From Aquirufa nivalisilvae (GTDB taxonomy: Bacteria > Bacteroidota > Bacteroidia > Cytophagales > Spirosomataceae), in assembly GCF_004307455.1 (NCBI RefSeq), contig NZ_SEWX01000008.1, positions 372,001 to 436,000 on the forward strand: DNA of 64,000 nt, given 5' to 3'. The first letter of the stretch is position 1. Each line of letters begins with the position of its first letter. This document shows positions 44,385 to 53,514 of this stretch, piece by piece. The position numbers and the translations under genes were made by a program. Below the pieces are notes generated by a model. That model was not told the origin of the DNA. It did not search any database and was given only the letters and a program-made list of their open reading frames with translations.

Positions 44385-46043
44385 ATGGGTTTACCGCTAC
44401 TATCATTTATTATTCTTTTACCATTAATAGGCTCCATAGTGGCTGCACTTGTGAAATGGGAAAATGGAATTAAACATTGGGCTACAGGGATTTCTGTCAT
44501 TCAATTATTAGCTCTTGCATATGCAGGAACAGCATTTGACCCATCGTCAACTTCTTTTCAATGGAAAGAAGAACTTCAATGGATTCAATTACCTCTAGGT
44601 TCATTAGGAGAGTTTGTCATCAAATATTCCTTAGGTCTTGATGGTTTAAGCTTTTTATTAATTGCATTAACGGGCTTTATATCCTTTTTGGCCGTCATCA
44701 ATTCGCATACAATTCAAGAGAAAAAAGGTGCCTATTATTCTTTGGTACTATTATTAAATGCCGCCTTAATGGGTTGCTTTTTGTCCCGTGATTTATTCCT
44801 TTTTTACGTTTTCTTTGAATTCATGCTCTTACCCATGTATTTCCTTATTGGTATTTGGGGAGGGCCTCGCAAAAACTATGCTTCCATTAAATTCTTCCTA
44901 TATACATTAATAGGCTCACTTTTTATACTCATTGTGATGTTAGGAATCAGCTTGGCCTATATTGATCCCTATGAAACAGCTAAACATATTGGCTTGATTC
45001 AAGAGGGTCAAAGTTTTGATTTAGCTGCTTTAAAAAATATTCAAACGGCAATAGCTAACAAGGAAATTGCCAACTTTGATTTGGTCCATAGCTTTGATAT
45101 GCAGGCTTTAAGCGATGTAAATAATTGCCAAACCAACAGTATTTTACATCCAAATTCAGGATGGTTACTGAATGGCCTTAGTGCGAGAATGTGGGGGTTT
45201 TGGCTTTTATTTATTGGGTTTGCGATCAAACTACCCATGGTCCCTTTACACACTTGGCTACCCGATGCCCACGTAGAAGCTCCCACCCCAATTTCTGTCC
45301 TTCTGGCTGGGGTACTCTTGAAAATTGGGGCATACGGTTGGTTAAGAACAGCTATTCCTTTCTTTCCAAAAGAAGCCTTGGAGTCGGCCAATATCATGGC
45401 GGCTTTGGGAGCGATTTCCATCATTTACGGAGCATACAATGCCCTTGCTATGAGTGATTTGAAAAAACTAGTAGCCTACTCCTCTGTTTCACATATGGGT
45501 TTTGTCCTACTAGGAATTGCTTCCTTTCATGCTGAGGGTTGGCAAGGAGCTATTTACCAATTAGTTTCTCACGGAATTCTTTCTGCTTTATTGTTTTTAG
45601 TGGTGGGAGTTTTATATGAAAGAACTCACGATCGACAAATCGATCACTACTCCGGCATTGCTAGCTTGATGCCACGATTTACCTTAATTTCAGGTATCGC
45701 CATTTTTGCATCATTAGGGTTACCTGGATTTTCAGGATTTATTGGAGAATTTTTTAGTCTTTTGGGTGCATTCACTAGTCCATATATCCACCCAGCATGG
45801 GCGGTATTGGGTGCATTTGGTATTTTATTAGGAGCTGGTTATTTCCTTTGGACCTTCCAAAAAATCTATTTAGGTAAAACTTATCTATTCGATTCCCAGT
45901 GGAAATTGCCTGATTTAAATCGCCTAGAAATATTTAGTTTGTTCTGTCTTGGTATATTAAGCATCATTTTCGGTATATTTCCACAATTAATCTTGGATTG
46001 GTCCAAATACTTTGTGTCCAACTTCTTGACAACCCTACATTAA
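44385..46043 (+). CDS. nuoM: NADH-quinone oxidoreductase subunit M
   Basis: A 552-aa membrane subunit with about 14 helices. Family motifs include the helix 5 Glu (FLFYVFFEFMLLPMYFLIGI), FAIKLPMVPLHTWLPDAHVE followed by APTPISVLLAGVLLKIGAYG, and SHMGFVLLGIASFHAEGWQG. Between helices (about residues 195-265) there is an insertion of some 70 residues rich in polar and acidic residues (IGLIQEGQSFDLAALKN..., FDMQALSDVNNCQT) that is absent from the E. coli subunit. nuoN does not follow; a TM2 protein gene is next. Confidence 0.92.
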   Translation: MGLPLLSFIILLPLIGSIVAALVKWENGIKHWATGISVIQLLALAYAGTAFDPSSTSFQWKEELQWIQLPLGSLGEFVIKYSLGLDGLSFLLIALTGFISFLAVINSHTIQEKKGAYYSLVLLLNAALMGCFLSRDLFLFYVFFEFMLLPMYFLIGIWGGPRKNYASIKFFLYTLIGSLFILIVMLGISLAYIDPYETAKHIGLIQEGQSFDLAALKNIQTAIANKEIANFDLVHSFDMQALSDVNNCQTNSILHPNSGWLLNGLSARMWGFWLLFIGFAIKLPMVPLHTWLPDAHVEAPTPISVLLAGVLLKIGAYGWLRTAIPFFPKEALESANIMAALGAISIIYGAYNALAMSDLKKLVAYSSVSHMGFVLLGIASFHAEGWQGAIYQLVSHGILSALLFLVVGVLYERTHDRQIDHYSGIASLMPRFTLISGIAIFASLGLPGFSGFIGEFFSLLGAFTSPYIHPAWAVLGAFGILLGAGYFLWTFQKIYLGKTYLFDSQWKLPDLNRLEIFSLFCLGILSIIFGIFPQLILDWSKYFVSNFLTTLH

Positions 46044-46053
46044 TATCAGGCTT

Positions 46054-46413
46054 ATGAACCCTAGATTTTTGCCCTTAATTTCACAATTAGAAATGGAGGA
46101 AATGATTGCCGTGAAACAAAAATTGCATGACTTAAGTGATAGTCAACAAGAGCAATTTTTAGGTATTTACCTAGCTAGAAGAAGAGATACATTATTAATT
46201 CTATTGTGTACGCTCATGGGTTTTGTAGGATTTGCAGGTATTCAGCGATTTGTCACTAATCGAATTGGATTAGGACTTCTCTATTTTTTTACTGGAGGAT
46301 TTCTGTTGATTGGTACGATTATCGATTTAGTCAAATACAAAAAAATTGCCTTGAAATATAATTTAAAAGTATTGGAAGAAACCGGTATGTTAATTGGAAC
46401 TTGGCAAGGTTAA
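46054..46413 (+). CDS. TM2-domain membrane protein
   Basis: A 119-aa protein with a charged N-terminal half (about 1-45) and two helices forming the TM2 unit: GFVGFAGIQRFVTNRIGLGL followed by LYFFTGGFLLIGTIIDLV, with the family's Gly-rich and Arg-Phe-Y/V turn. TM2 proteins have no settled function in bacteria. It starts 10 bases after nuoM, suggesting co-transcription; its location where nuoN would be expected is noted. Confidence 0.78.
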   Translation: MNPRFLPLISQLEMEEMIAVKQKLHDLSDSQQEQFLGIYLARRRDTLLILLCTLMGFVGFAGIQRFVTNRIGLGLLYFFTGGFLLIGTIIDLVKYKKIALKYNLKVLEETGMLIGTWQG

Positions 46414-46441
46414 TACTATTTAATTAAGAAAAACCATTACG

Positions 46442-47338
46442 ATGAAAACTACATTTACAAGAAGAGATGTCATAAAAAGCTCCGCAGGATTGGCGGGGCT
46501 AGGTTTCTTAGGTAATTCCATGGAACACCGATTTAAGGAAGCAGACACCCAAGCAGGAATTGATTTAAAAGGCAAAGTCAACCACTCAGCTTGCCGCTGG
46601 TGCTATCAGGCTATTCCTTTTGAGGAATTAGTTATAAATGCCAAAAAAATTGGTTTGCAATCCATTGAGCTAACTGGGCCAGAAGAGTGGGATATTTTGA
46701 AAAAACACGACATGACCGCTGCCATTGGCTGGGGTAAATATCCAGAAGGAATGGGCTTGACTAATTTTTTCAATAAGATAAAAAACCACGATCAATTGGT
46801 GGCTTTTTATGAAGATTTAATTCCAAGAGCCGCTAAAGTGGGCGTTAAAAACTTAATTACTTTTTCTGGTAATAGAGATGGAATGAGTGATGAACAAGGC
46901 TTATTAAATTGTAAAAAGGGGCTACAACGCATCATGAAAACGGCTGAAAGACATGATGTAACTATTTCCATGGAATTATTAAACTCCAAAGTAAATCACA
47001 AAGATTACCAATGTGACCATACGGAGTGGGGAGCAGTTTTGTGTGAAATGGTAGGTTCTGATAAATTCAAATTACTTTACGATATCTACCATATGCAAAT
47101 CATGGAAGGAGATGTAATTGCCACGATTAAAAAGCATAACCAATATATTTCTCATTACCATACAGGTGGAGTACCTGGTAGAAATGAAATTGATGAAAGT
47201 CAAGAGTTAAATTATTCCGCTATCATCAAAGCTATTTATGATACAGGTTATAAAGGTTTTATCGGACAGGAATTCATACCAGCTCGTGCTGATAAAATGG
47301 CTTCTTTAGAGCAAGCTGTTAAGATCTGCGACATCTAA
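46442..47338 (+). CDS. Tat-exported hydroxypyruvate isomerase-like TIM-barrel protein
   Basis: A 298-aa sugar isomerase/epimerase-family protein. A twin-arginine signal (FTRRDVIKSSAGLAGLGFLG) is followed by a xylose-isomerase-like TIM barrel. The metal and substrate residues of the Hyi family are visible: ISMELLNSKVNHKDY (Glu), LLYDIYHMQIMEGD (Asp/His), ISHYHTGGVPGRNEIDE (His) and GFIGQEFIPARA (Glu). Cytosolic Hyi has no export signal, so this is a periplasmic variant; its real substrate is unknown. A strong terminator follows. Confidence 0.84.
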   Translation: MKTTFTRRDVIKSSAGLAGLGFLGNSMEHRFKEADTQAGIDLKGKVNHSACRWCYQAIPFEELVINAKKIGLQSIELTGPEEWDILKKHDMTAAIGWGKYPEGMGLTNFFNKIKNHDQLVAFYEDLIPRAAKVGVKNLITFSGNRDGMSDEQGLLNCKKGLQRIMKTAERHDVTISMELLNSKVNHKDYQCDHTEWGAVLCEMVGSDKFKLLYDIYHMQIMEGDVIATIKKHNQYISHYHTGGVPGRNEIDESQELNYSAIIKAIYDTGYKGFIGQEFIPARADKMASLEQAVKICDI

Positions 47339-47357
47339 TTACCAGAACCCTGATATT

Positions 47358-47398
47358 TACGCAAGCTGTTGACATACAATAGCTTGCGTATTTTTTTT
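47358..47398 (+). terminator. Rho-independent terminator after the isomerase-like gene
   Basis: TACGCAAGCT (47358-47367) pairs with AGCTTGCGTA (47381-47390), followed by eight T. A clear 10-pair stem with a 13-base loop. Confidence 0.9.
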
Positions 47399-47493
47399 AC
47401 CAAGTAATTCATTATTCCCATTTCAAAGCCCCACTCGGCTATTTAGGTTCAGCATTTATTTTCTGATTTGAACTCACATTCTTTGAGTTCAAA

Positions 47494-50400
47494 ATGAAAA
47501 AGCTCCTAATTCATTTACTAATATTGATCATAAGTAGGGAAACCCTTGGCCAGTGCCCTACTATTCTGACTCAGCCCATTTCTCAATCAGATTGTGATGG
47601 AAACAGCATCAGAATGATCGTGAAAGCTGATGGTAGTACATTTCAATGGGAAAAGAAACGACCCAATGACAGTCAATTCAGCGCTGTTTCAGGAGCTACC
47701 AATGCCCAGTATCAAATTTATCCTAGTGGAGGAACACTCCATCCCTCTGGCACTTTATATCGAGTTAAGGTTAGCAAAAACTCCTGTCAAGTATATTCCC
47801 AAGAGGCAAGTATTACCTTACATAGTATTACTTCCATTGTCAACCCAAGCATTTGTGAAAGAGGAATCGGAACTTTAACACCACAGATCCCTAGTTCTTC
47901 TTTAGCACAAGTACAGAATTACCAATGGACGCGTTCTGTGAATGGAGGGCCGTTTGAAGATATGGTGGATGATGCTAATTTCAGCGGTACTAAAAACAAA
48001 GAATTGGTTATTTCTAATGCAATGATGACCTTGAATAGTCAAAAAATTAAAGTGCGAATTAATTTTTCCATTAGTCCCAATAATGATAATGAAGGTTCTT
48101 TGACCAATGAAAATCAGTCTAGCACTTGTCCAAGAACATCCACTGAAGTTAGTTTACAAATTAAAAATGCCCCTGTTCCTACTCATGCTTCCAATCTTTA
48201 TAAAGGATGTGTAGACAGCCCAATATCAATCAACTCAACAGGTTGTTCTCCATACAGTACCTATTGGTACAATGAACAAGAACAAAAAATTGGAGAAGGA
48301 GCCCGAATGAACATCAGTTTACCTGATGCTTCACCACATTTGTTCAAAGCTACTTGTTTTAAAAATGGATGCGAAAGTCTTCCTTCCTTAGGTACTTATG
48401 CACAAGGATTCCCTGTCCCCGAGGCTCCTAGCAACAGCGGTACGCCAACACAGGTTTGTAGCGGTGCCATCATTACCTTCAAAGCCTCTGGAGGAAGTAA
48501 TAATTTGTGGTATCTCAATGCTACTGATAAAAATACAGTTAGTACTGCCACATCCATTCAGGTATCACAAACAACCAATACTGGGCAAGATAATCTTGAA
48601 ATTACCCGATGGGTATCTCAAAAAATAAATGAATGTGAAAGTCCTAAAACAGCCCTCCGAGTTACTGTAGCTCCTTCTCTTTTGGCAGATGCTGGTGAAA
48701 ATAAACAACTTAAAGGAGATGATTTGTATGATGCTAATTTATTTACCACTGCCATTAGAGGGGTTCCTCCCTATAGTTTCACATGGTCAACGAGTAATAA
48801 TACACCCATTAGTGCAAATCAAGTGAGTAACCCAATCATAGGCCCCTTTCGTTCTTCTGCATATATCAAAGTTCAAGTCAAAGATCAATTGAATTGTATA
48901 GCCAAAGACTCGGTATTTATTCAATGGGAAAACCAAGTCATCAACATCCCTCAAGATAGCATCATTGTACCTGAAATCCCCCGTGATAGCACGGTTGTAA
49001 CCATCCCTGATATTGGCCAAGAGGATGACGACATCAGTATACCTATTGATGAAGAGGAGCCATCTGTCAACCCTAGTCCACCTTGGCATGAAATTACATA
49101 TACGATGGAAGCATTATGTCAACAAGACGCCTATAAAATACAAGTTCAAGGCTGCCCAGGAAATGTCATGTATTTTAATCAGTATGGTCCAGAGCAATTG
49201 AGATCCCAAGGTGCTGAATGGATAGTAGATGCTAGCTATGAATTATTCGTCCAAATTCGATGCTCTGATTCTAACAGCAATACGATTAACCTAAGGATTC
49301 CTGTATTGAAAAAACCAAAGATTCCGATTATTAAAAATTTTGAACAAGATGTATGTCAAGGTCAAATTGCCCAAATTGAAATAGATCATGTATTCAAAGA
49401 TCAATTTATAGGTTGGGAAAAAGATGGCCATTTTTTCTCTGAGGCATTTATTTTACATCAAGAATTAGAGGCTGGACAATATCAAGCGATTATTCAACAA
49501 GGTACCTGTTTCTATCGAAGTGAGGTATTAGAGCTTATAATTCGGACACCTCCACCAGCGGCAACAATTATTGCCTCAAAAACTTCTCTTTGCTTGAAAG
49601 ACACTAGCCTTATAGCTACAACACAATTCTATCCATACGTCAAATGGAAAAATGGTGAAACAGCCCTTAATGTCAAGTTCCTGGCACAACAAGTTGGCGT
49701 ATTTGAATTCCAAGTTCAAGTAAGTCAAGACAATCAATGCTGGTCAGATTGGTCAAATTCCTATTCTATTCAAGTACATGAAAATCCTATTCCACCAAGT
49801 ATAACAGCTTCGCCAGCCTTGGGATTTTGTCAAGGGGATTCCATTCTTCTAAAAGCACCCAGTGAATACATCAGCTATCTATGGAATACAAGAATTACGA
49901 CTCCAAATAATAACGTGAAAAGCCCAGGATGGTATTGGCTCAAAGTGCAAAATCAATTTGGCTGCTGGTCTGTTTCGAGTGATTCAGTTCAAACTTATCA
50001 TTATCCTGAGGAACCAATTCCCATTATTGAGGCTATTCCTTCCAAACAATTTTGTACAGGTGAAAGCATTGAATTACAAGCTAGTCATGCCCATGCCTAT
50101 TTATGGAAAAATGACTCGACTGAAGAACGAATTAAAATTACTGACTCCGGGACTTATTGGCTAAAGACTCGCAATTTATATGGATGCTGGTCAAAGAGAA
50201 GCGAAGAAGTTAGCATTTATCGACGAGAAAATCCCTTACTGCCTGCCATTAAAAAATCTGGAGTATATTTTCTAGAGGCGATTAGTTTAGATCAGCCAGA
50301 TCAATATGAATGGAAAAAAGATCATCAACGATTGAATGATCAAGAAGCCTTAATAAAGGCCAAGGAAGTTGGGATATACGAAGTTCGATCTTTAAAACAA

Positions 50401-50724
50401 TATGACTTGTATCCATTGAAAAGCTTGATTTGCTATTCTCCCTATCAGAAAATAAGCATGTCGATACCTGAAAACATGCAAGGAATGTCCATTTTTCCCA
50501 ATCCTAATAAAAATGGCATGTTACAACTAGAGCTTTTAGATGACATTCCACTAGCAGAAGCAAAAATATTTGACTTCTTAGGCAATGAAATTATTCAATA
50601 CAATTTACCTAGTAGTACACAACCCATCAAATTACAATTACCTCAAATCCCTGCGGGAACATATATTTTAAAGATCATTGCTCCTAATTATAGTAAAGAG
50701 AAAATGATCATTATTAGCCCATAA
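47494..50724 (+). CDS. Large secreted T9SS protein with Ig-like repeats
   Basis: A 1076-aa protein. After a signal peptide (1-20, ending ETLGQ) come several cysteine-paired, Ig-like beta modules of about 80-100 residues, for example ILTQPISQSDCDGNSIRM... at the start and two adjacent similar copies at about 775-850 (CQGDSILLKA...YWLKVQNQFGCW) and 850-925 (CTGESIELQA...YWLKTRNLYGCW). A Pro/Asp/Glu/Ile-rich linker lies at about 485-532. The C-terminus (about 989-1076, SIFPNPNKNGMLQLELLD... AGTYILKIIAPNYSKEK) is a type A T9SS sorting domain. It is therefore secreted or surface-attached; adhesion is plausible, no enzyme domain is seen. Confidence 0.88.
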   Translation: MKKLLIHLLILIISRETLGQCPTILTQPISQSDCDGNSIRMIVKADGSTFQWEKKRPNDSQFSAVSGATNAQYQIYPSGGTLHPSGTLYRVKVSKNSCQVYSQEASITLHSITSIVNPSICERGIGTLTPQIPSSSLAQVQNYQWTRSVNGGPFEDMVDDANFSGTKNKELVISNAMMTLNSQKIKVRINFSISPNNDNEGSLTNENQSSTCPRTSTEVSLQIKNAPVPTHASNLYKGCVDSPISINSTGCSPYSTYWYNEQEQKIGEGARMNISLPDASPHLFKATCFKNGCESLPSLGTYAQGFPVPEAPSNSGTPTQVCSGAIITFKASGGSNNLWYLNATDKNTVSTATSIQVSQTTNTGQDNLEITRWVSQKINECESPKTALRVTVAPSLLADAGENKQLKGDDLYDANLFTTAIRGVPPYSFTWSTSNNTPISANQVSNPIIGPFRSSAYIKVQVKDQLNCIAKDSVFIQWENQVINIPQDSIIVPEIPRDSTVVTIPDIGQEDDDISIPIDEEEPSVNPSPPWHEITYTMEALCQQDAYKIQVQGCPGNVMYFNQYGPEQLRSQGAEWIVDASYELFVQIRCSDSNSNTINLRIPVLKKPKIPIIKNFEQDVCQGQIAQIEIDHVFKDQFIGWEKDGHFFSEAFILHQELEAGQYQAIIQQGTCFYRSEVLELIIRTPPPAATIIASKTSLCLKDTSLIATTQFYPYVKWKNGETALNVKFLAQQVGVFEFQVQVSQDNQCWSDWSNSYSIQVHENPIPPSITASPALGFCQGDSILLKAPSEYISYLWNTRITTPNNNVKSPGWYWLKVQNQFGCWSVSSDSVQTYHYPEEPIPIIEAIPSKQFCTGESIELQASHAHAYLWKNDSTEERIKITDSGTYWLKTRNLYGCWSKRSEEVSIYRRENPLLPAIKKSGVYFLEAISLDQPDQYEWKKDHQRLNDQEALIKAKEVGIYEVRSLKQYDLYPLKSLICYSPYQKISMSIPENMQGMSIFPNPNKNGMLQLELLDDIPLAEAKIFDFLGNEIIQYNLPSSTQPIKLQLPQIPAGTYILKIIAPNYSKEKMIIISP

Positions 50725-50770
50725 AAATCCAAGTCAAACTTGAAGTACAGAAATTAAACTATCACTAAAC

Positions 50771-50797
50771 ACACATGGCCCCGATGGGGCCATGTGT
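50771..50797. terminator. 12-pair hairpin between convergent genes
   Basis: ACACATGGCCCC (50771-50782) and GGGGCCATGTGT (50786-50797) are perfectly complementary around GAT. It separates the T9SS protein gene from the SDR gene and probably ends both transcripts, although no T-run follows. Confidence 0.65.
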
Positions 50798-50819
50798 AAA
50801 CTACATTTCCATGTGAGAA

Positions 50820-51593
50820 TTACTCATATATTCCTTTAGCTACTTTCTCACTTAACGATTTCGGCATTAACCACGCCAAGGTCGCTCCTAATTTATTTAT
50901 AAATCCAGTAATGACTTCTGGTTTATGAGCAAACATACCTTCCACAGCTAATCTAGCAACCTCTTTAGGAGTCATCACTACTTTTTCAGCAGCCTTTCTT
51001 GCCTTATCTTGCAAATTAGCACGGTCATTGAAATTAGTTGAGGTGGCCCCAGGACTAATCACGGTTACTTGAATTCCTTTTGGTTTCCATTCGTGATATA
51101 AACCACGAGAAAAATTCAACACAAACACTTTACTTGCGGCATATAAACTCATCAAAGGAATTGCCTGGTAAGCAGTGGAACTTGCTATATTTAATACGTA
51201 AGCCTGCCCCTTACCTTGCAGTAGCGGGAAAAAACGATAACAAGCTTCTGTCAATGCATGCATGTTTACTTGCATCATTTGTTGGTTTTCCTCCCAAGAA
51301 TATGACTCAAATGCCCCTACCAATCCATATCCAGCATTATTCACCAAAATTCTCACATCCACCTGTTTTTCCACAACCCATTCATATAACTGAGTTACTG
51401 CCCCTAACTGGGATAGATCTAGTGGTAAATAATCAACTTCTAATGCAAAGTGCGATTTGATTTCATCGCTTACTTGATGTAATTCTTGGGCATTGCGTGC
51501 TACTAGAAGCAAATTATATCCCCTGGCTGCTAATTCCAAAGCTATTTCCTTTCCTATTCCTTTACTAGCACCTGTAACGATAGCGTATGACAT
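50820..51593 (-). CDS. Short-chain dehydrogenase/reductase
   Basis: A 257-aa classical SDR oxidoreductase. Cofactor loop TGASKGIGKEIALELAARG, NNAGYGLVGAFE, catalytic Ser in LNIASSTAYQ and YAASK (Tyr/Lys) are all in place; the basic residue in LLVARN suggests NADP. It resembles DltE/YqjQ-type members, whose substrates are mostly unknown. It stands alone: a terminator-like hairpin lies on each side. Confidence 0.9.
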   Translation of the reverse strand: MSYAIVTGASKGIGKEIALELAARGYNLLLVARNAQELHQVSDEIKSHFALEVDYLPLDLSQLGAVTQLYEWVVEKQVDVRILVNNAGYGLVGAFESYSWEENQQMMQVNMHALTEACYRFFPLLQGKGQAYVLNIASSTAYQAIPLMSLYAASKVFVLNFSRGLYHEWKPKGIQVTVISPGATSTNFNDRANLQDKARKAAEKVVMTPKEVARLAVEGMFAHKPEVITGFINKLGATLAWLMPKSLSEKVAKGIYE

Positions 51594-51627
51594 GATGGTA
51601 TCTAAATTGAGTGATCGATTTAAAAAT

Positions 51628-51652
51628 AAAAAGCTGCATGAAGCAGCTTTTT
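51628..51652 (-). terminator. Terminator of the TPR protein gene
   Basis: AAAAAGCTGC-type arm (51628-51637) pairs with GCAGCTTTTT (51643-51652), a stem of about 10 pairs around a 5-base loop; on the minus strand it ends in a T-run. It lies 8 bases past the TPR stop codon. Confidence 0.85.
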
Positions 51653-51659
51653 ATTCAAT

Positions 51660-53363
51660 TTATTTCTTTGGAGCCGCAGCTGGTGCAGCTGGAGCAGGAT
51701 TGAAGTAAGCTTTGATATCTGGATCATCTGGCTTAATCTCCTGAGCTTTAGTAAATAATTCTTTTACTTTGGCTTCATCCTTGGTAACCGATAAATGATA
51801 TCCACCTAAGAATTTAAGTGCCTCAAATAATTGGTTTTTATCTTCTTTATATTGAGTGCTTTTTTCTGCTTTTTGCTGTTCCACAGAAGCCAAGAACTTC
51901 TCATAATAAGGAGCTCCTAACCATTTTGTTCCTGTATAATCAATGAAGTTATTAGCACGAGCACGGTTAATGTAGAATGGAGGCCATTTGTCATTAATCT
52001 CAATCGCCTTAGCAAACATAGAATCAGCTCTCATAGCCATGGCAGGACGACCTAAGGTGTCAGCACGATCCATGTAAGCAGAAGTTAAATAATAGTCCAT
52101 CGCAACTTTGAAATAATCACCAGAGCCTACTGTTTGGCTTTTCTTCTTTTTCCATTCAATACTACCTAAACCTGCTTTAGCTGCATCAGCATATCTTTTT
52201 TGCTTGTAACGAACATCATGAATGATGGAATACACATTGTTATTCGTATCTAAAGGAGCAGCTCTTTCTAAATAGATTAAAGCGACAGAGTCTTTACCCA
52301 AACCTTGATACCCTTTTCCAAAGTACAAATCGTCCATGAAATAAGGCTTAACACCTTTTTTCACCATACCGTCTAGGTTTTCAATACCTTGTTGGAAATT
52401 ACCCATTTCCACATTGGCATATCCACGCATACGATAGATATCATTATCTTTAACACCTTTCTTATCTGCCTCATCTGTGAACTTCATTGCTCCTTCATAG
52501 TCTTTAGACAAGAACAATAATTTGGCAGTTTCTAAAGTAACTTCAGGAGTAGCTTCTGCTTTCTCTAAATACTTTCTAAAATAACGTGCTGCATTTTTGT
52601 ATTGGTTACCTACGATTAGGTATTCACCGTAACGACGGTGAGCTGGTGCATAGTTTGAATCTAAGTCAATAGCTTCTTTGTAACGAGCTTGTGTTTCTTT
52701 GTAGTTCTTTCCACGTAAATACACAATACCAATTTTAACTTTAGCTTTTACATTCTTAGGATCTTGCAATAAGGCCTGCTCATAAGCAGTTACAGCATTA
52801 CCACCATCATTCTTGATTAAGTAAGCATCACCTTTAACAATGTACTGAGCCGCATTGGGAACCTTCTTTGTTTTTTCTTGAATCAAATCAATCAAACGAA
52901 TGGCTTCTCCCGGATCATTATTGTTAGCATTGAAGCTTTCTTCTTTTCCTAAAACATAAAACATCTCATAAGCCTCAGCAATACGGTGCAAAACGTCAGG
53001 ATTTTTTTCTTTTGTCTCTTTAATAATGCGATCGAATTCAGCTTTTGCTGCTGACACATTATTTTGTCCTACTAAAATAGACGCTAAACCAACTTGATTC
53101 AAGTAGTTCTTAGGATCAGCTGCTTTACCTTTTTCGAAAGCGGCTTTCGCATTATCCCAATCACGAAGATTCAAGTAATAATAGCCAAGGAAATAGTAAT
53201 TCTCTCCAGTAGGAGCTGATGCTACTAAAGATTCAAACACTTGTTTGGCTCTACTTGGCTGATGACGATCTAAAAAATGCAAACCATCTTGGATTGTTTG
53301 CCCGAAGGCCACATTGGATACTAATAATCCCAAACCCAGTATCCACGATTTCATTTTCTTCAT
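51660..53363 (-). CDS. Exported TPR protein of the TonB/ExbBD neighbourhood
   Basis: A 567-aa protein with signal peptide (SWILGLGLLVSNVAFGQ) and TPR repeats through most of the chain, such as DWDNAKAAFEKGKAADPKNY, NAVTAYEQALLQDPKNVKAK and ETQARYKEAIDLDSNYAPAH. The C-terminus is a short Ala/Pro tail with lysines. It lies downstream of the PstS-like gene on the same strand and probably belongs to the same functional unit, although a -7 element (53467-53460) and a hairpin precede it. Relatives occur next to TonB/ExbBD in many Bacteroidota. Confidence 0.86.
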   Translation of the reverse strand: MKKMKSWILGLGLLVSNVAFGQTIQDGLHFLDRHQPSRAKQVFESLVASAPTGENYYFLGYYYLNLRDWDNAKAAFEKGKAADPKNYLNQVGLASILVGQNNVSAAKAEFDRIIKETKEKNPDVLHRIAEAYEMFYVLGKEESFNANNNDPGEAIRLIDLIQEKTKKVPNAAQYIVKGDAYLIKNDGGNAVTAYEQALLQDPKNVKAKVKIGIVYLRGKNYKETQARYKEAIDLDSNYAPAHRRYGEYLIVGNQYKNAARYFRKYLEKAEATPEVTLETAKLLFLSKDYEGAMKFTDEADKKGVKDNDIYRMRGYANVEMGNFQQGIENLDGMVKKGVKPYFMDDLYFGKGYQGLGKDSVALIYLERAAPLDTNNNVYSIIHDVRYKQKRYADAAKAGLGSIEWKKKKSQTVGSGDYFKVAMDYYLTSAYMDRADTLGRPAMAMRADSMFAKAIEINDKWPPFYINRARANNFIDYTGTKWLGAPYYEKFLASVEQQKAEKSTQYKEDKNQLFEALKFLGGYHLSVTKDEAKVKELFTKAQEIKPDDPDIKAYFNPAPAAPAAAPKK

Positions 53364-53431
53364 TGTTAATTTAAATTAATTGCGATTCTTAATAATTCTC
53401 AGGCCTTAAATTGAAATAATTCAATAAAATA

Positions 53432-53467
53432 TCGTAAAAGTTTACTTTTTTACGAACTACAAAATTA
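53432..53467 (-). promoter_or_regulatory. Promoter and leader hairpin of the TPR gene
   Basis: TAATTTTG on the minus strand (53467-53460) is a perfect TAnnTTTG. Just downstream, TCGTAAAA (53432-53439) and TTTTACGA (53448-53455) form a hairpin in the leader. It could also serve as a weak terminator of the PstS-like operon. Confidence 0.45.
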
Positions 53468-53514
53468 ATTATAATTCTTCAATATTTTATTAGACAATGT
53501 CAATTAAATATGCT

